DNA of 64,000 nucleotides. It comes from JBMORL01 sp049322335. Lineage in GTDB: Bacteria > Bacteroidota > Bacteroidia > Flavobacteriales_D > UBA2798. Each line of letters opens with the position of its first letter. Position 1 is the stretch's first letter. The translations under genes were made by a program, and so were the position numbers. The stretch covers positions 3,475 through 67,474 of the forward strand of contig JBMORL010000104.1 of assembly GCA_049322335.1 (NCBI GenBank), read 5' to 3'. Of this stretch, positions 20,101-29,500 are shown piece after piece. The notes beneath the pieces were generated by a model. The model did not search any database. It saw only the letters and a list, made by a program, of their open reading frames with translations, and was not told the DNA's origin.

Positions 20101-20290
20101 AACGCTCCACTCTTTCAGGGGCCATTCCATGAGCTTCAGTGATTACCACCACCGTTGGGGCGGTTAAATCCGGAAACACATCCACTTCCATTCTTGAAGC
20201 AGTATAGGTTCCGAAGATGAGCAGCAAGGCAGAAGACAACATCACCAAAAGCCGGTTGCCTAATGAAAATTTAATTATATTGTTCAACAT
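17180..20290 (-). CDS. heavy-metal efflux RND pump (CusA/CzcA family)
   Basis: A 1036-residue inner-membrane RND transporter with twelve transmembrane helices in two halves and two large periplasmic loops. The TM4 proton-relay motif GDLVDDAIIDVENV, with its acidic residues, identifies the heavy-metal (HME) subfamily; EVDVFPDLTAPTVVV near the N-terminus is also typical. The periplasmic GQPIGHRIDHMLSGTRANIA region corresponds to the metal-path segment in CusA/CzcA; it carries two His and a Met rather than an obvious three-Met triad, so Cu/Ag versus Co/Zn/Cd cannot be fixed. It lies between the adaptor (11-bp gap) and the TolC gene (4-bp overlap). Confidence 0.93.
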   Translation of the reverse strand: MLNNIIKFSLGNRLLVMLSSALLLIFGTYTASRMEVDVFPDLTAPTVVVITEAHGMAPERVERLVTFKIETAVNGSTNVRRVRSSSAAGISIVWVEFEWGTDIYKARQIVSEKLNAVSSQLPLGVGNPVMAPQSSIMGEIMLISVTADSTSMMNLRTIADWNIRPRLLSIGGVSQVVVIGGEFKQYQVLASPQKMKYYNVSLAELKKATEELSKNSSGGFINQHSQEYIVTGMGITNDIARMSDAVIKVVNGVPVRVGDVAEIKIRPKVKIGDGSLNGKPAIIMTVMKQPNTNTLLLTEEIDAAMKEMSKNLPEDIHINTEIFRQADFIKASISNIQKTLYEGAVFVVVILILFLMNLRATLISLLAIPISLIVAILTLKYFGFTINTMSLGGMAIAIGDLVDDAIIDVENVFKRLKENSLLEKDKQRNKLDVIFDASTEIRTSVINATFIIITAFLPLFFLSGMEGKLLAPLGIAFIVALFASLIVAITLTPVLCSYLLTGDKMLQKQHKESWLVARLNRLYERSLRKAMKIKTTVLATAIVLFAGALFILSGLGRSFLPEFNEGSLVISAVSMPGISLEESNKIGTQIEKALLTIPEIKVVTRRTGRAELDEHAQGVNASEIDAPFILTDRPREEFMEEVREKLSGITGANITIGQPIGHRIDHMLSGTRANIAIKIFGTDLNHLFKISNQVKAEITGIEGLVDISVEQQVEIPQVQHLPRNEMLNKYGITIGEFNEFIDVSFAGEKVSDIFEQDKNFDLILMNDDENRGSIENMRNTLIDAHTGDMKKIPFHYVADVISTSGPNTVNREKVQRKVVVSANVSGRDQKSVVEEIQMKIDSAVNVTHSIGLPQDYRIEYGGQFEAEAEASKTLLVTSLFAVLVIFFLLYQEFKKLSIAAIILLNLPLALIGGVMSIYFTSGIVSIPAIIGFITLFGVATRNGILLVSHYIHLQKEGIPLMDTVIKGSIDRLSPILMTALTAGLALIPLALASDLPGNEIQSPMAKVILGGLLTSTLLNLFVVPVVYYMVNKNKLK

Positions 20291-20301
20291 AACTACAGTT
20301 A

Positions 20302-21792
20302 TTAATGTTCGTGTCCGTGTGCCGGCATAGTTCCTGATGCAACAGATAATTTAATATTGTATGCGCCTTTGGTTACCACCCGTTCTCCTTCTTTCAATCC
20401 TGAAAGCACCTGCACATGCATTCCGTCATTTCCACCCAGTTTTACTTCACGTTTGGTAAAACTTTCCCCTTCCAGCTGCACATACACAAAATAAATTCCC
20501 TGTTCTTCAATCAGTGAAGAAACAGGAATGACCAATGCATCAGGAATGGGATTGGATTTCAGGTAAACATCAACATAAGATCCGGGAAGAATCTCTCCCT
20601 TATTGTCAATTTCAAAAGTTACAGGAATAAACGGGTTGTTTTCGCTTATGCTTTTTCCATAGGCGATTAACCGGCCATTTAAATCATTTGTGTTGTATGT
20701 TTTTTTATCGGGTGTGATAAAATTAGCCGACTGCAGATTGGGTAATTGCGAAAAATATTTTTGCGATACTTCTGCTTCCAGGTTGATTTTACGGTTTTGA
20801 GAAACGGCAGCAACAGGATCGCCAATTTTTACAAACTGTCCTTCGGATACGTATAGGTTTTTCAAAAAACCCGAAATGGGTGCTGATATCCGTGTACCAT
20901 TGCCGGTATAATTTTGTGCCAGCGAATTAAAAACAGATTGCGTGGTTTCAAATTGATTTTGCCGTTCCAAAAATTCTTTCTGAGAAATGATCTGATCTTT
21001 GATCAACTCTTTGGCGCGTTCATAATCTGCTTTGGCTTTTTCATAATTCGATTTGGCTTCTTTGAATTTGGCATCAATATTATCTTCCGTTAATCCCTGG
21101 CCCGATATGATGAACACCGTTTCTCCTTTCTCAACCGAAGCACCAACAACTGAACTGTTGCCCGAAAAGAAAACAATACCATTCGATTTGGCGGTAATGA
21201 TCACTTCATCTCCCGGTGCAGGCATAATCTGTCCGCTGGTTTTTATCACTTCATGAAATTCCTGTTTTTTTACCGGTGTATTGGCAAATTCCACTTTCCA
21301 CGCCTGTTCTTTGAGGTAAGTGATTTCACCGCCACCTGTTTCTTCAGCTATATCAGCCAGCGCTGATTTTTCATCGGGATAAACTTTCACATTTTCGATA
21401 ACAACCTGGTCGGTATAATCAGGAGTAACGATATCAAAAACAAGTTTCCCTGTTCCTGCCACTGTTGGCGACAAAGCCAAACGAAATATTCCCGGAACGG
21501 AGGGCTCTGTAGCGGTGTTGCGGATACCTTTATCTCCAACAATCAAACTCACTGTTATTTTTGCTTTTTCGAGGGGTAAAAAATTTTCTCCAAGAATAGT
21601 AAAATGAGCAGCAAATTTTGATGGTTGTCCGACTACCAATGGTTTGAACTCCACAAAAATTTCAGTTTTATCTGTATAAAGAGTATAAGCAAGCGGTTCG
21701 GGGCCGCCTGCTTTTTCTTTTTCTTCTTTTTTGCCTGAGCAACCTGTAATAAATCCTGAAATGATCAGGATAGAAATAATGAATTTGTTCAT
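20302..21792 (-). CDS. efflux RND periplasmic adaptor subunit (CusB-like)
   Basis: A 496-residue lipoprotein adaptor (lipobox FITGCSG). After an N-terminal Ig-like region (about 30-150) come the barrel-sandwich hybrid (SGQIMPAPGDEVIITAKSNG), a helical hairpin (about 250-295, KEAKSNYEKAKADYERAKEL), a beta-barrel and a membrane-proximal domain. It ends in the His-rich tail PAHGHEH. It bridges the RND pump and the TolC channel. Second-from-last position in a five-gene operon; the next gene begins 11 bp later. Confidence 0.9.
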   Translation of the reverse strand: MNKFIISILIISGFITGCSGKKEEKEKAGGPEPLAYTLYTDKTEIFVEFKPLVVGQPSKFAAHFTILGENFLPLEKAKITVSLIVGDKGIRNTATEPSVPGIFRLALSPTVAGTGKLVFDIVTPDYTDQVVIENVKVYPDEKSALADIAEETGGGEITYLKEQAWKVEFANTPVKKQEFHEVIKTSGQIMPAPGDEVIITAKSNGIVFFSGNSSVVGASVEKGETVFIISGQGLTEDNIDAKFKEAKSNYEKAKADYERAKELIKDQIISQKEFLERQNQFETTQSVFNSLAQNYTGNGTRISAPISGFLKNLYVSEGQFVKIGDPVAAVSQNRKINLEAEVSQKYFSQLPNLQSANFITPDKKTYNTNDLNGRLIAYGKSISENNPFIPVTFEIDNKGEILPGSYVDVYLKSNPIPDALVIPVSSLIEEQGIYFVYVQLEGESFTKREVKLGGNDGMHVQVLSGLKEGERVVTKGAYNIKLSVASGTMPAHGHEH

Positions 21793-21812
21793 AGAACGGT
21801 GATTATCGTTTT

Positions 21813-22064
21813 TTAATGTGAATGATCAGCATTTTCGTGAGAATGAGATTTGTCTGAATGGGAAGCTGTATCATTTGCGTTGAATTCTTCCTGTTCGTGG
21901 TGGTGATCGTTACCTTCTTCATGTTCATGTTCGCCATCACCATGATCATGTGTTCCTTCTTCATGTTCATGTTTTTCATCTCCGTGAGAATGATTATCTT
22001 TTTTTTCTCCGCACCCGGCAAAAAAATAGGCGAATACGGTAAGAGCAATAAATACTTTTTTCAT
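21813..22064 (-). CDS. His/Glu-rich periplasmic metal-binding lipoprotein
   Basis: 83 residues. Lipoprotein signal (VFAYFFAGCG), then a mature part made almost wholly of His, Glu, Asp and Lys, for example HDHGDGEHEHEEGNDHHH, and ending HSHENADHSH. The composition indicates reversible binding of several divalent or monovalent metal ions in the periplasm. It lies 20 bp upstream of the adaptor gene and presumably buffers or hands metal to the pump. Confidence 0.75.
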   Translation of the reverse strand: MKKVFIALTVFAYFFAGCGEKKDNHSHGDEKHEHEEGTHDHGDGEHEHEEGNDHHHEQEEFNANDTASHSDKSHSHENADHSH

Positions 22065-22146
22065 TTTAATTGAATTTTGAATTAATAAAAAAAAGGAAAC
22101 GCCTGTTAAAAGGCATAGTCATTCCTGTATAAAAGACAGGAAAAAA

Positions 22147-22578
22147 TCAGCAGGCTGGCGGAGCCCTTAAAGAAAAATAAAGGAGCGAGCGGCCGGAATA
22201 AAATATTTGGGCGCAATCAGGAGGGAGTCCCTGATCTGCCAGTTGTACTAAACGAAGGGAAAATTCTTCTTCAATAACAACATCCGGACGGGCGTTTTGT
22301 ATTTCTTTCCCTTCATCAGAAGGAACTAAAATATGATCAATGGTGACGGAGAAAGGAGAATGAACAAACAGCGAAAAAAAATCAGGTAAACTGCTTTTTT
22401 CTTCATCATTATCCTTTTGGGCTGGCTCATGTTTATGCTGAACGGGATGATCATTTCCGTCATGATGATCGTGTACTGTAGTCTCGTGGGGAGAGGAATG
22501 CACATGCGGCACCAGGTTATGCCCGAGTATGAGAGCATAGGCAAATAATACAGGTAGCAGAAAAATTGCTTTGCGCAT
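22147..22578 (-). CDS. His-rich exported protein at head of metal efflux operon
   Basis: 143 residues with an N-terminal hydrophobic segment (AIFLLPVLFAYALILG). A His-rich stretch follows (HNLVPHVHSSPHETTVHDHH, then HKHEP), then a C-terminal region with two Cys. It resembles short Bacteroidota proteins found next to copper or zinc efflux genes. First gene of the operon, 82 bp before the next. Probably metal sensing or binding; unproven. Confidence 0.6.
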   Translation of the reverse strand: MRKAIFLLPVLFAYALILGHNLVPHVHSSPHETTVHDHHDGNDHPVQHKHEPAQKDNDEEKSSLPDFFSLFVHSPFSVTIDHILVPSDEGKEIQNARPDVVIEEEFSLRLVQLADQGLPPDCAQIFYSGRSLLYFSLRAPPAC

Positions 22579-22815
22579 TTCAAAACAAATATAGGATAAA
22601 TTTTTAAATAAGACGGTTAATCTGTTTTTATTTGATGAAAGTCAACTAATTGTATGATTAGATGACAGACAAGTAAGATATAAGATGTTGGATGAGCAGG
22701 AAATATCAGGACGAAAAGGAAACCAGGGGACTTACTGAAAAAGCTATACTCAGGCGGCAGATGTTAGAGAAAGCCGGGGAAAAGACAGAAAGTTCATGAA
22801 ATATTTTTAAAAGAT
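22579..22815. other. intergenic, no gene seen
   Basis: AT-rich region between the VWA-domain gene and the efflux operon. It must contain the efflux promoter on the minus strand; I see no clear operator palindrome. Confidence 0.4.
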
Positions 22816-24246
22816 TTATGGTTTCAGGTAATTTACCTTCGCAGGAGAAAAGCCAATAGAGTTTTTTAGATTTATTTTCATGCCTGAATAATTATATATA
22901 CCGGGATCGCCTATAAAAAAAACACCATCCGTTTTTTCGGAAATCCTGGACAGCACATCCGATTTTGTCCAATTTTCAGCTGAACGGAGACTAAAACAGG
23001 AAAAAGAAGTATTTGACAATACAAATTGTTCAGATATTCTATTCACATCTATGTCCGCTTCTTTAAACTCTCCGTCAGAGATAAAAATAACATGGTTGTT
23101 TTTAAGTTGGTTTTGCTGAATAAAAGTGATGATATTTTCAAACGCATTTTGAGGGTTTGTATTTCCTGATGCATGCATTTTATTCAGAAAATAATTTAAA
23201 GAATCCTTTACTTCTTCTTTTATTTTACCTGTAAAAAGAGGGTGAGCCCCTGAAGAAAAAGAAAAGAGATTTATTTTCACATCCACGGGAAGAGATGGAA
23301 TGATCTGAGTAATGACTGATTTTACCGAATCCAGTTTATGCCCGTTGTTCATGGAATTGGAAACATCCACAAGAAATATGAGATTTTTTTTGGGAATTGA
23401 TTTTTTTTCACAATCACATGTTTTATCTTCTGATAGTCTTACATACACCTCATCCAGGTAATAGTACGCCATTTTTTTCCGCATTCCCCATAACGATCTT
23501 TTTTCGGGTTTTCTGTTTAATGATTTTAAAGATCGTCCGCTGCTTTTTGAAAAGCTTCCTATCACCATATATTCTTCTCCTCCATTGGCGTAATAGGGAA
23601 AACAAATCTCAGTCCAGTAAGTTTGTGAAATCAAAAATGTATCGGAAGAAAAAGTCCATGATGGTTTTACAGGGAGTTCGTTCCGGTAATTCACCAAAAC
23701 CATATTGGGCGAAAAGTATACTCCAAGGTCGGGAGCCGTATAGCCGGATGTTCGTTCGTGTGCGATGAAAAACGAAACACAGTATCTTTTATCGGCTTCC
23801 ATCGGTTGTGACAAACGGGTTTCGGTGTATTCTTTATAATTACCGGGTTTCTTTTTTCCGGCCGAAAGAACAAGCCCGATACGGCCTTCAAAAGATAATG
23901 CCTGCGCCAATGCGCCCCCCGTTACTTTGCTGTTGTGTGAATTATAATAATCAGGCGTTCCGGCTGTGGGATTGAACCAGCCGTTTACCATTATTTCACC
24001 CGGCAAATAATTGCCATATCCTTTGGAAGGAGGATTTGTTTCGGATTCGAAGGAGGAATTGTTGATCAAATTCTGTTGTGCGTTTGTAAGGGTTGTAAAA
24101 AAGACACCCATTTTGCATAAGATGATGATGCCCGGAACTAAAATTCTCAGACAGCCGAAACCGCGGAGGGCGCAGAGAAATACACGCAGAGAACGCGGAG
24201 AAATTTCAAAATTACATTTCAACTTTTCAATATTTAAAATTTCCAA
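22816..24246 (-). CDS. VWA-domain secreted protein, start uncertain
   Basis: Open frame of 476 residues. The secreted N-terminal half (about 60-265) begins NLINNSSFESETNPPSKGYG and has a carbohydrate-binding-like beta-sandwich pattern. The C-terminal half (about 285-460) is a von Willebrand A domain with a MIDAS motif DVSNSMN and later a conserved Asp (ISDGEF). The first ~45 residues of the frame are encoded by a dispersed intergenic repeat (about 24155-24210) and look unnatural; Met46 (24111) is just upstream of TTLTNAQQ but leaves a signal sequence that is too short. The true signal peptide (GIIILCKMGVFFTTLTNA) thus lacks an obvious ATG; a non-ATG start or start loss is possible. Confidence 0.65.
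   Translation of the reverse strand: MEILNIEKLKCNFEISPRSLRVFLCALRGFGCLRILVPGIIILCKMGVFFTTLTNAQQNLINNSSFESETNPPSKGYGNYLPGEIMVNGWFNPTAGTPDYYNSHNSKVTGGALAQALSFEGRIGLVLSAGKKKPGNYKEYTETRLSQPMEADKRYCVSFFIAHERTSGYTAPDLGVYFSPNMVLVNYRNELPVKPSWTFSSDTFLISQTYWTEICFPYYANGGEEYMVIGSFSKSSGRSLKSLNRKPEKRSLWGMRKKMAYYYLDEVYVRLSEDKTCDCEKKSIPKKNLIFLVDVSNSMNNGHKLDSVKSVITQIIPSLPVDVKINLFSFSSGAHPLFTGKIKEEVKDSLNYFLNKMHASGNTNPQNAFENIITFIQQNQLKNNHVIFISDGEFKEADIDVNRISEQFVLSNTSFSCFSLRSAENWTKSDVLSRISEKTDGVFFIGDPGIYNYSGMKINLKNSIGFSPAKVNYLKP
24155..24212. repeat. dispersed 'cgcagag' intergenic repeat
   Basis: Contains CGCGGAGGGCGCAGAGAAA and CGCAGAGAACGCGGAG, a low-complexity element I recognise as widely dispersed in Bacteroidota and other genomes. 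It overlaps the 5' end of the VWA-gene frame. Confidence 0.55.
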
Positions 24247-26346
24247 TTACGAAATCCTGCTCCAGTTGGGGCGGTTTTTCAGTAATAGTACCAGTTCAGT
24301 TCTTATTCTGGCATGTTCGGGTAATTTCAGATCCGGATCTTTTTCAAAAAGTTCAACAGCTGCATCGCGTGCCAGCATCATCACTTGTCCGTCACGCGTT
24401 ATATCGGCCATTTTCAGTTCCAGCACACCGCTTTGTTGAGTTCCCATCAAATCGCCCGGGCCGCGTAGTTTCAGGTCTACTTCTGCAATTTCAAATCCAT
24501 CGTTGGTGTTGCACATCGTTTCGAGGCGTTTTCGTGCATCATTGCTTAATTTATTTCCGGTCATCAGAATGCAATACGACTGGTCGGCTCCACGCCCTAC
24601 TCTTCCTCTCAACTGGTGCAATTGCGATAATCCAAACCGTTCAGCGCTTTCAATCACCATCACAGAAGCATTGGGAACGTTAACTCCCACTTCAATCACA
24701 GTGGTAGCTACCATAATCTGTGATTTTCCATCTACAAAACGCTGCATTTCTATTTCTTTTGCCTGGGGATGCATCTGCCCGTGAACGATACTTACCTGGT
24801 ATTGGGGCAACGGAAACCTGCGGGTAATACTTTCATATCCATCCATCAGGTCTTTATAATCCATTTTTTCTGATTCCTCGATGAGCGGATAAACAACGTA
24901 AATCTGTCTTCCTTCTTTTATCTGCTGTTCCATAAATCCAAAAACAAAATCACGTGCCGAATCAAAACGATGCGATGTTTTTACCGGCTTTCTTCCCGGT
25001 GGCATTTCATCAATAACGGAAACATCGAGATCGCCATACAGCGTCATCGCTAACGTTCTGGGAATTGGTGTTGCCGTCATTACTAAAACATGGGGCGGTA
25101 ATGAGTTTTTCTTCCATAACATCGAACGTTGTTCCACTCCGAAACGGTGTTGTTCGTCAATAACAGCAAGTCCCAGGTTTTTGAATTTCACATTCGGCTC
25201 GATGAGTGCATGTGTTCCTACAAGAATATCCAGTTTTCCGTTTTCAAGTTCATCTGCTATTACATTTCTTTCTGCCGTTTTGGTGGAGCCTGTGAGGAGA
25301 CGAATAGAGACATTCATATCTTTCAGCAAATCCGATAGCGTATGAAAATGCTGGTTAGCGAGGATTTCGGTAGGTGCCATTAAGCAAGCCTGGTAGCCGT
25401 TATCCAGCGCCATGAGCATTGACAACAACGCTACTACTGTTTTTCCGCTTCCTACATCACCCTGCAATAAACGATTCATATGTGTGGTGCTTCCCGTATC
25501 TTTTCGTATTTCACGTATAACGCGCTTTTGTGCGTTGGTTAATTCGAAGGGCAAATAATTTTTATAAAACGTATTGAATCTTTCTCCTATTTCTGCAAAA
25601 ACATAACCTTTTAATTTTTTGGTGTGTGAAATTTTTGTCCGTACCAATTGCAATTGCAGAAAAAACAGTTCTTCAAATTTCAGCCTGAAAACCGCTTTCT
25701 GCATCATTTCCACACTTTGGGGAAAGTGTGCATTTTCATACGCGGTTTTTCGGGGAATGAGATGATATTTTGACGTGATGGTATGCGGAAAAATTTCTTC
25801 AATGGTGTGGCTTATTTCGGGAACAAGATTTTTCATCAGGGTTTCGATACCTTTTGAATTCAATCCTTTTGAGCCGAGTGTTTCGGTAGAATGATACACT
25901 GCCTGAAGCGGGGCCAGGTTATTTACTTCATATTTTTTCAGCAATTCTATTTCGGGATGAGGAATGCTGTATTTTCCTTTAAAAGGATTGGGCCTTCCAA
26001 ACACCATGTATTCTTCGCCCTTTATAATTTTTCCTTTAATGAATTTTGTTTGAAACCAAACCAGTTCAACAGTTCCCGTATCATCTTCAAGGATGGCGAC
26101 AAACCGTTTGTTTGCTTTGGCATTCACTTCTTCGGTTTTTATTATTTTCCCTTTTAGCTGAACAAAGGGCATTTCGCCATCTATTTCAGAGATTTTATAA
26201 AACTTGCTGCGATCAACATAACGAAACGGAAAATAACTCAAAAAATCACCACAGGTATAAATCCCCAATTCTTTCCTGAGCACCTCAGCCCGCTGAGGGC
26301 CAACACCTTTCAGGTACTCGATAGAGGTTTCGGGGGTAAGAGCCAT
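24247..26346 (-). CDS. recG: ATP-dependent DNA helicase RecG
   Basis: 699 residues from the internal Met (MALTPETSIEYLKGVGPQRA); the 13-residue upstream extension is hydrophobic and not typical of the family. A wedge/OB domain (about 60-160) is followed by an SF2 helicase: motif I LLQGDVGSGKTVVALL, motif II DEQHRFGVEQR, motif III VMTATPIPRTLAMT, and motif VI QLRGRVGRGADQSYC. RecG remodels stalled replication forks and Holliday junctions. Full family length. Confidence 0.96.
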   Translation of the reverse strand: MALTPETSIEYLKGVGPQRAEVLRKELGIYTCGDFLSYFPFRYVDRSKFYKISEIDGEMPFVQLKGKIIKTEEVNAKANKRFVAILEDDTGTVELVWFQTKFIKGKIIKGEEYMVFGRPNPFKGKYSIPHPEIELLKKYEVNNLAPLQAVYHSTETLGSKGLNSKGIETLMKNLVPEISHTIEEIFPHTITSKYHLIPRKTAYENAHFPQSVEMMQKAVFRLKFEELFFLQLQLVRTKISHTKKLKGYVFAEIGERFNTFYKNYLPFELTNAQKRVIREIRKDTGSTTHMNRLLQGDVGSGKTVVALLSMLMALDNGYQACLMAPTEILANQHFHTLSDLLKDMNVSIRLLTGSTKTAERNVIADELENGKLDILVGTHALIEPNVKFKNLGLAVIDEQHRFGVEQRSMLWKKNSLPPHVLVMTATPIPRTLAMTLYGDLDVSVIDEMPPGRKPVKTSHRFDSARDFVFGFMEQQIKEGRQIYVVYPLIEESEKMDYKDLMDGYESITRRFPLPQYQVSIVHGQMHPQAKEIEMQRFVDGKSQIMVATTVIEVGVNVPNASVMVIESAERFGLSQLHQLRGRVGRGADQSYCILMTGNKLSNDARKRLETMCNTNDGFEIAEVDLKLRGPGDLMGTQQSGVLELKMADITRDGQVMMLARDAAVELFEKDPDLKLPEHARIRTELVLLLKNRPNWSRIS

Positions 26347-26508
26347 ACACGAAAATAGTGAAAAGAAAAGGGGCTTTTTCAGCACTATCCTGTTAAATAT
26401 TAAACAAGCTTCTCAACAACGGTTCAAGGATTGTTTTTTTCTGTACTTTTTCAGGGTTAAAAAGGCAACTAATTCCTGTTTTCTCATCTTGTAAAAAACC
26501 AGATTTCT

Positions 26509-29500
26509 ATGACCCAACGCTTTCTACTCCCGGCTGTCGTTCTACTAATGACAGTTTCTTCTTCTTTCGCGCAATTGGTAATTACTCCCGGTGGTGGAGC
26601 GCCCACGGTAACCAGTTCGCTGGGAGGCCCGGGGTTAACGATTTCCAATGTTACCATCAACTGCGATCCGCAATCATATGGTTCGTTTTCCAATGGTGTT
26701 ACTTCAGGACTGGGTGTAACCAACGGTTTTATGCTTTCTACCGGAAACGTATCACAATTAACAGGAGCGAACCTGAATGATGATTTTAGCACCTGTGTCG
26801 GAACCAGCGGTAGTGATCCACAACTCACCGCCATCAGTTCGTCAGCAACCAACGACCTTTGTGTTATTGAATTTGATGTGGTTCCACAATGTGCAACTAT
26901 GTCCATCACATTTGTTTTTGGCTCGGATGAATATACCAACTGGGTGAATCAGTCTTTTAATGATGCTTTCGGATTTTTTGTTTCCGGCCCCAATCCATCA
27001 GGTGGAAACTATACCAATATGAACATTGCTACTATTCCCGGAGGAACTCCTGTAACTATCGATAATGTAAGCCATCTTACCAATACTGCTTATTTTGTAA
27101 ATAATGATGCCGGTACATATGCCAACAGTCTGGACGGATATACAGTAGTATTAACTCCAACTATCAACGTTACTCCCTGTGCCACTTATCACTTTAAACT
27201 TGCGATAGCAGATGCCACCGACTGCGTGGTTGACTCTGCCGTAATGATCGATCTTATACAATGTACAACTCCATGGACTGTTGCTACTTCTTCTACTCCT
27301 GCCAACTGCCCAAGTAATAACGGTACGGCCACTGCTACAGTTACAGGTGGTATAGGCCCATTTACTTATTCATGGAACACAGTTCCGGTTCAAACTACTT
27401 CTACTGCCACCGGATTAGCACCGGGAACATATACCTGTACTGTTAATGACGGTTTAACTTGTACACCCTCACAAACCGTTACTGTTACTGTGGGAACAAC
27501 AGGAAGTACACCTACTGTAACAGTTACTCCCGCTGCTCCCACTATTTGTGCAGGAGGTGCAGGTACTACGCTAACTGCCAGTGGTGCCTCCACCTATGTT
27601 TGGGCACCGGCAACCGGGCTTTCAGCAACAACCGGAACAACGGTAACTGCCAATCCGGCTATAACAACTACATATACAGTTACAGGAACGGCAGCATGTG
27701 GTGTTGGTTCAACAACAGTTACTGTTACTGTTAATCCTCAGCCTACTGTTACTGTTCCTGCCAATGCAACCTATTGTGCAGGTGCAAACGTTCCGGCATC
27801 CAACTACACGAGTACACCTGCCGGAGCTACCTACACATGGACCAATTCAAATACTGCCATCGGATTAGCCGCCAGCGGAACAGGAAACACTCCCGCTTTT
27901 ACAGCAACTAACGGTACGGGGACACCCATTACATCCACCATTACAGTTACTCCAACACTGGCTGGTTGCCCGGGCCCCGCATCAACATATACCATTACCG
28001 TAAACCCTGTTCCTTCCATGACTGCTCCTGCCAACATTACACAATGCGCAGGAACAGCCATACCCGCTTCAGCATATACCAGTAATCCTGCGGGAGCCAC
28101 CTTTGCGTGGACCAACTCCAATACCGGAATCGGCTTAGGTGCCAGCGGAACGGGAAATACTCCCGGATTTACCGCAACTAACGGTGGCGGGACACCCATT
28201 ACAGGAACCATTACTGTTACTCCCACACTTGCCGGATGTACAGGAACACCGGTTAACTACACTATAACGGTTAACCCCTTGCCTGTTGTAACACCCGCAA
28301 GCAACTCACCGGTTTGTTCGGGAGGAGCTTTGAATCTTACTGTAAATGCAACAACAGGAGCTACCTATTCGTGGACAGGGCCCAACGGATTTACTTCTTC
28401 TGCACAAAACCCCTCCATTACCAATGTTACTACAGCAGCTACCGGAACATATACAGTAGTGGTAACAGCCAACGGTTGCAGCACTACCAATACGGTGAAT
28501 GTTACTGTAAACAACTGTTGTGTGATTACCAATATGACCGCCAACATCAGCGCACCCATTTGCGGATCTACCAGCGGAACGTATAATATAAGCGGACAAG
28601 TTGATTTTACCGGTGCTCCGGCTACAGGAACATTAACCGTTACTTCTTCGTGCGGAGGTTCACAAGTGTTCAACGCTCCGTTTACCTCACCCACGTTATA
28701 TAATCTTAACGGATTAAATGCAGATGGAGCGGCTTGTAATGTAACTGCTGTTTTTTCTGCCAATGCAACCTGTACACAAACTATTCCCTATACTGCGCCT
28801 ATCTGTCCGTGTAATATGGATTCGCTTGTGGTAGTTCACGGATGTTCGGCTACTGCGGGCATGTATGATGTGGATGTTCACCTGGTGTTTTCCATGCCGC
28901 CATCTACAGGGCAATTGAATGTAACCGTTTGCGGAACCACTCAAACATTCAACGCTCCCTTTACTTCACCGATGGATCTGACATTTACCGTTCCGGCCAC
29001 CGGAGGGGCGTGTACCGTTAGTGCTACATTTACCGCTGATCCGGCCTGTACCAATTCCCTGAACTTTGTACAGCTAAATTGCGTTTGTCCTGCCAATGCC
29101 GGAAACGTAACGGCCAACATGACCGGAAGCGGAACCACGAACTACATACTTTGTGAAAACGATATCATTGATATTATCACTACCGGATACACCCATCCTG
29201 ATGATGAAGGAGTGATCGGTGGATTTCCCTACGCACCGGGAATAGGATTTTTAATTTACAGTTGTCCCCCTACGGCAGGCCTCGATCCGTTATCCGACCC
29301 CTGTTTCCAGGGAGTATTTAATGTGCAGGATAATATGCAGGATATAAATGATATGCTGATTATTAACTCCTTCCCTGCCGGAACGTTTACCAACAATACG
29401 GTTTATTATGCTCCTTTTACTTTCTATAACGCAGCCAATTTAATGTATGATGCCAACTGCTGGCATGTGGGGCCGGTAACTGCGGTTACTTATCTCGATC

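Noticed and set aside
28306..28599. Antisense ORFs within the large adhesins
   Set aside because: They arise from the repeated Thr/Gly/Ala-rich codons on the opposite strand and have no start context or domain pattern.
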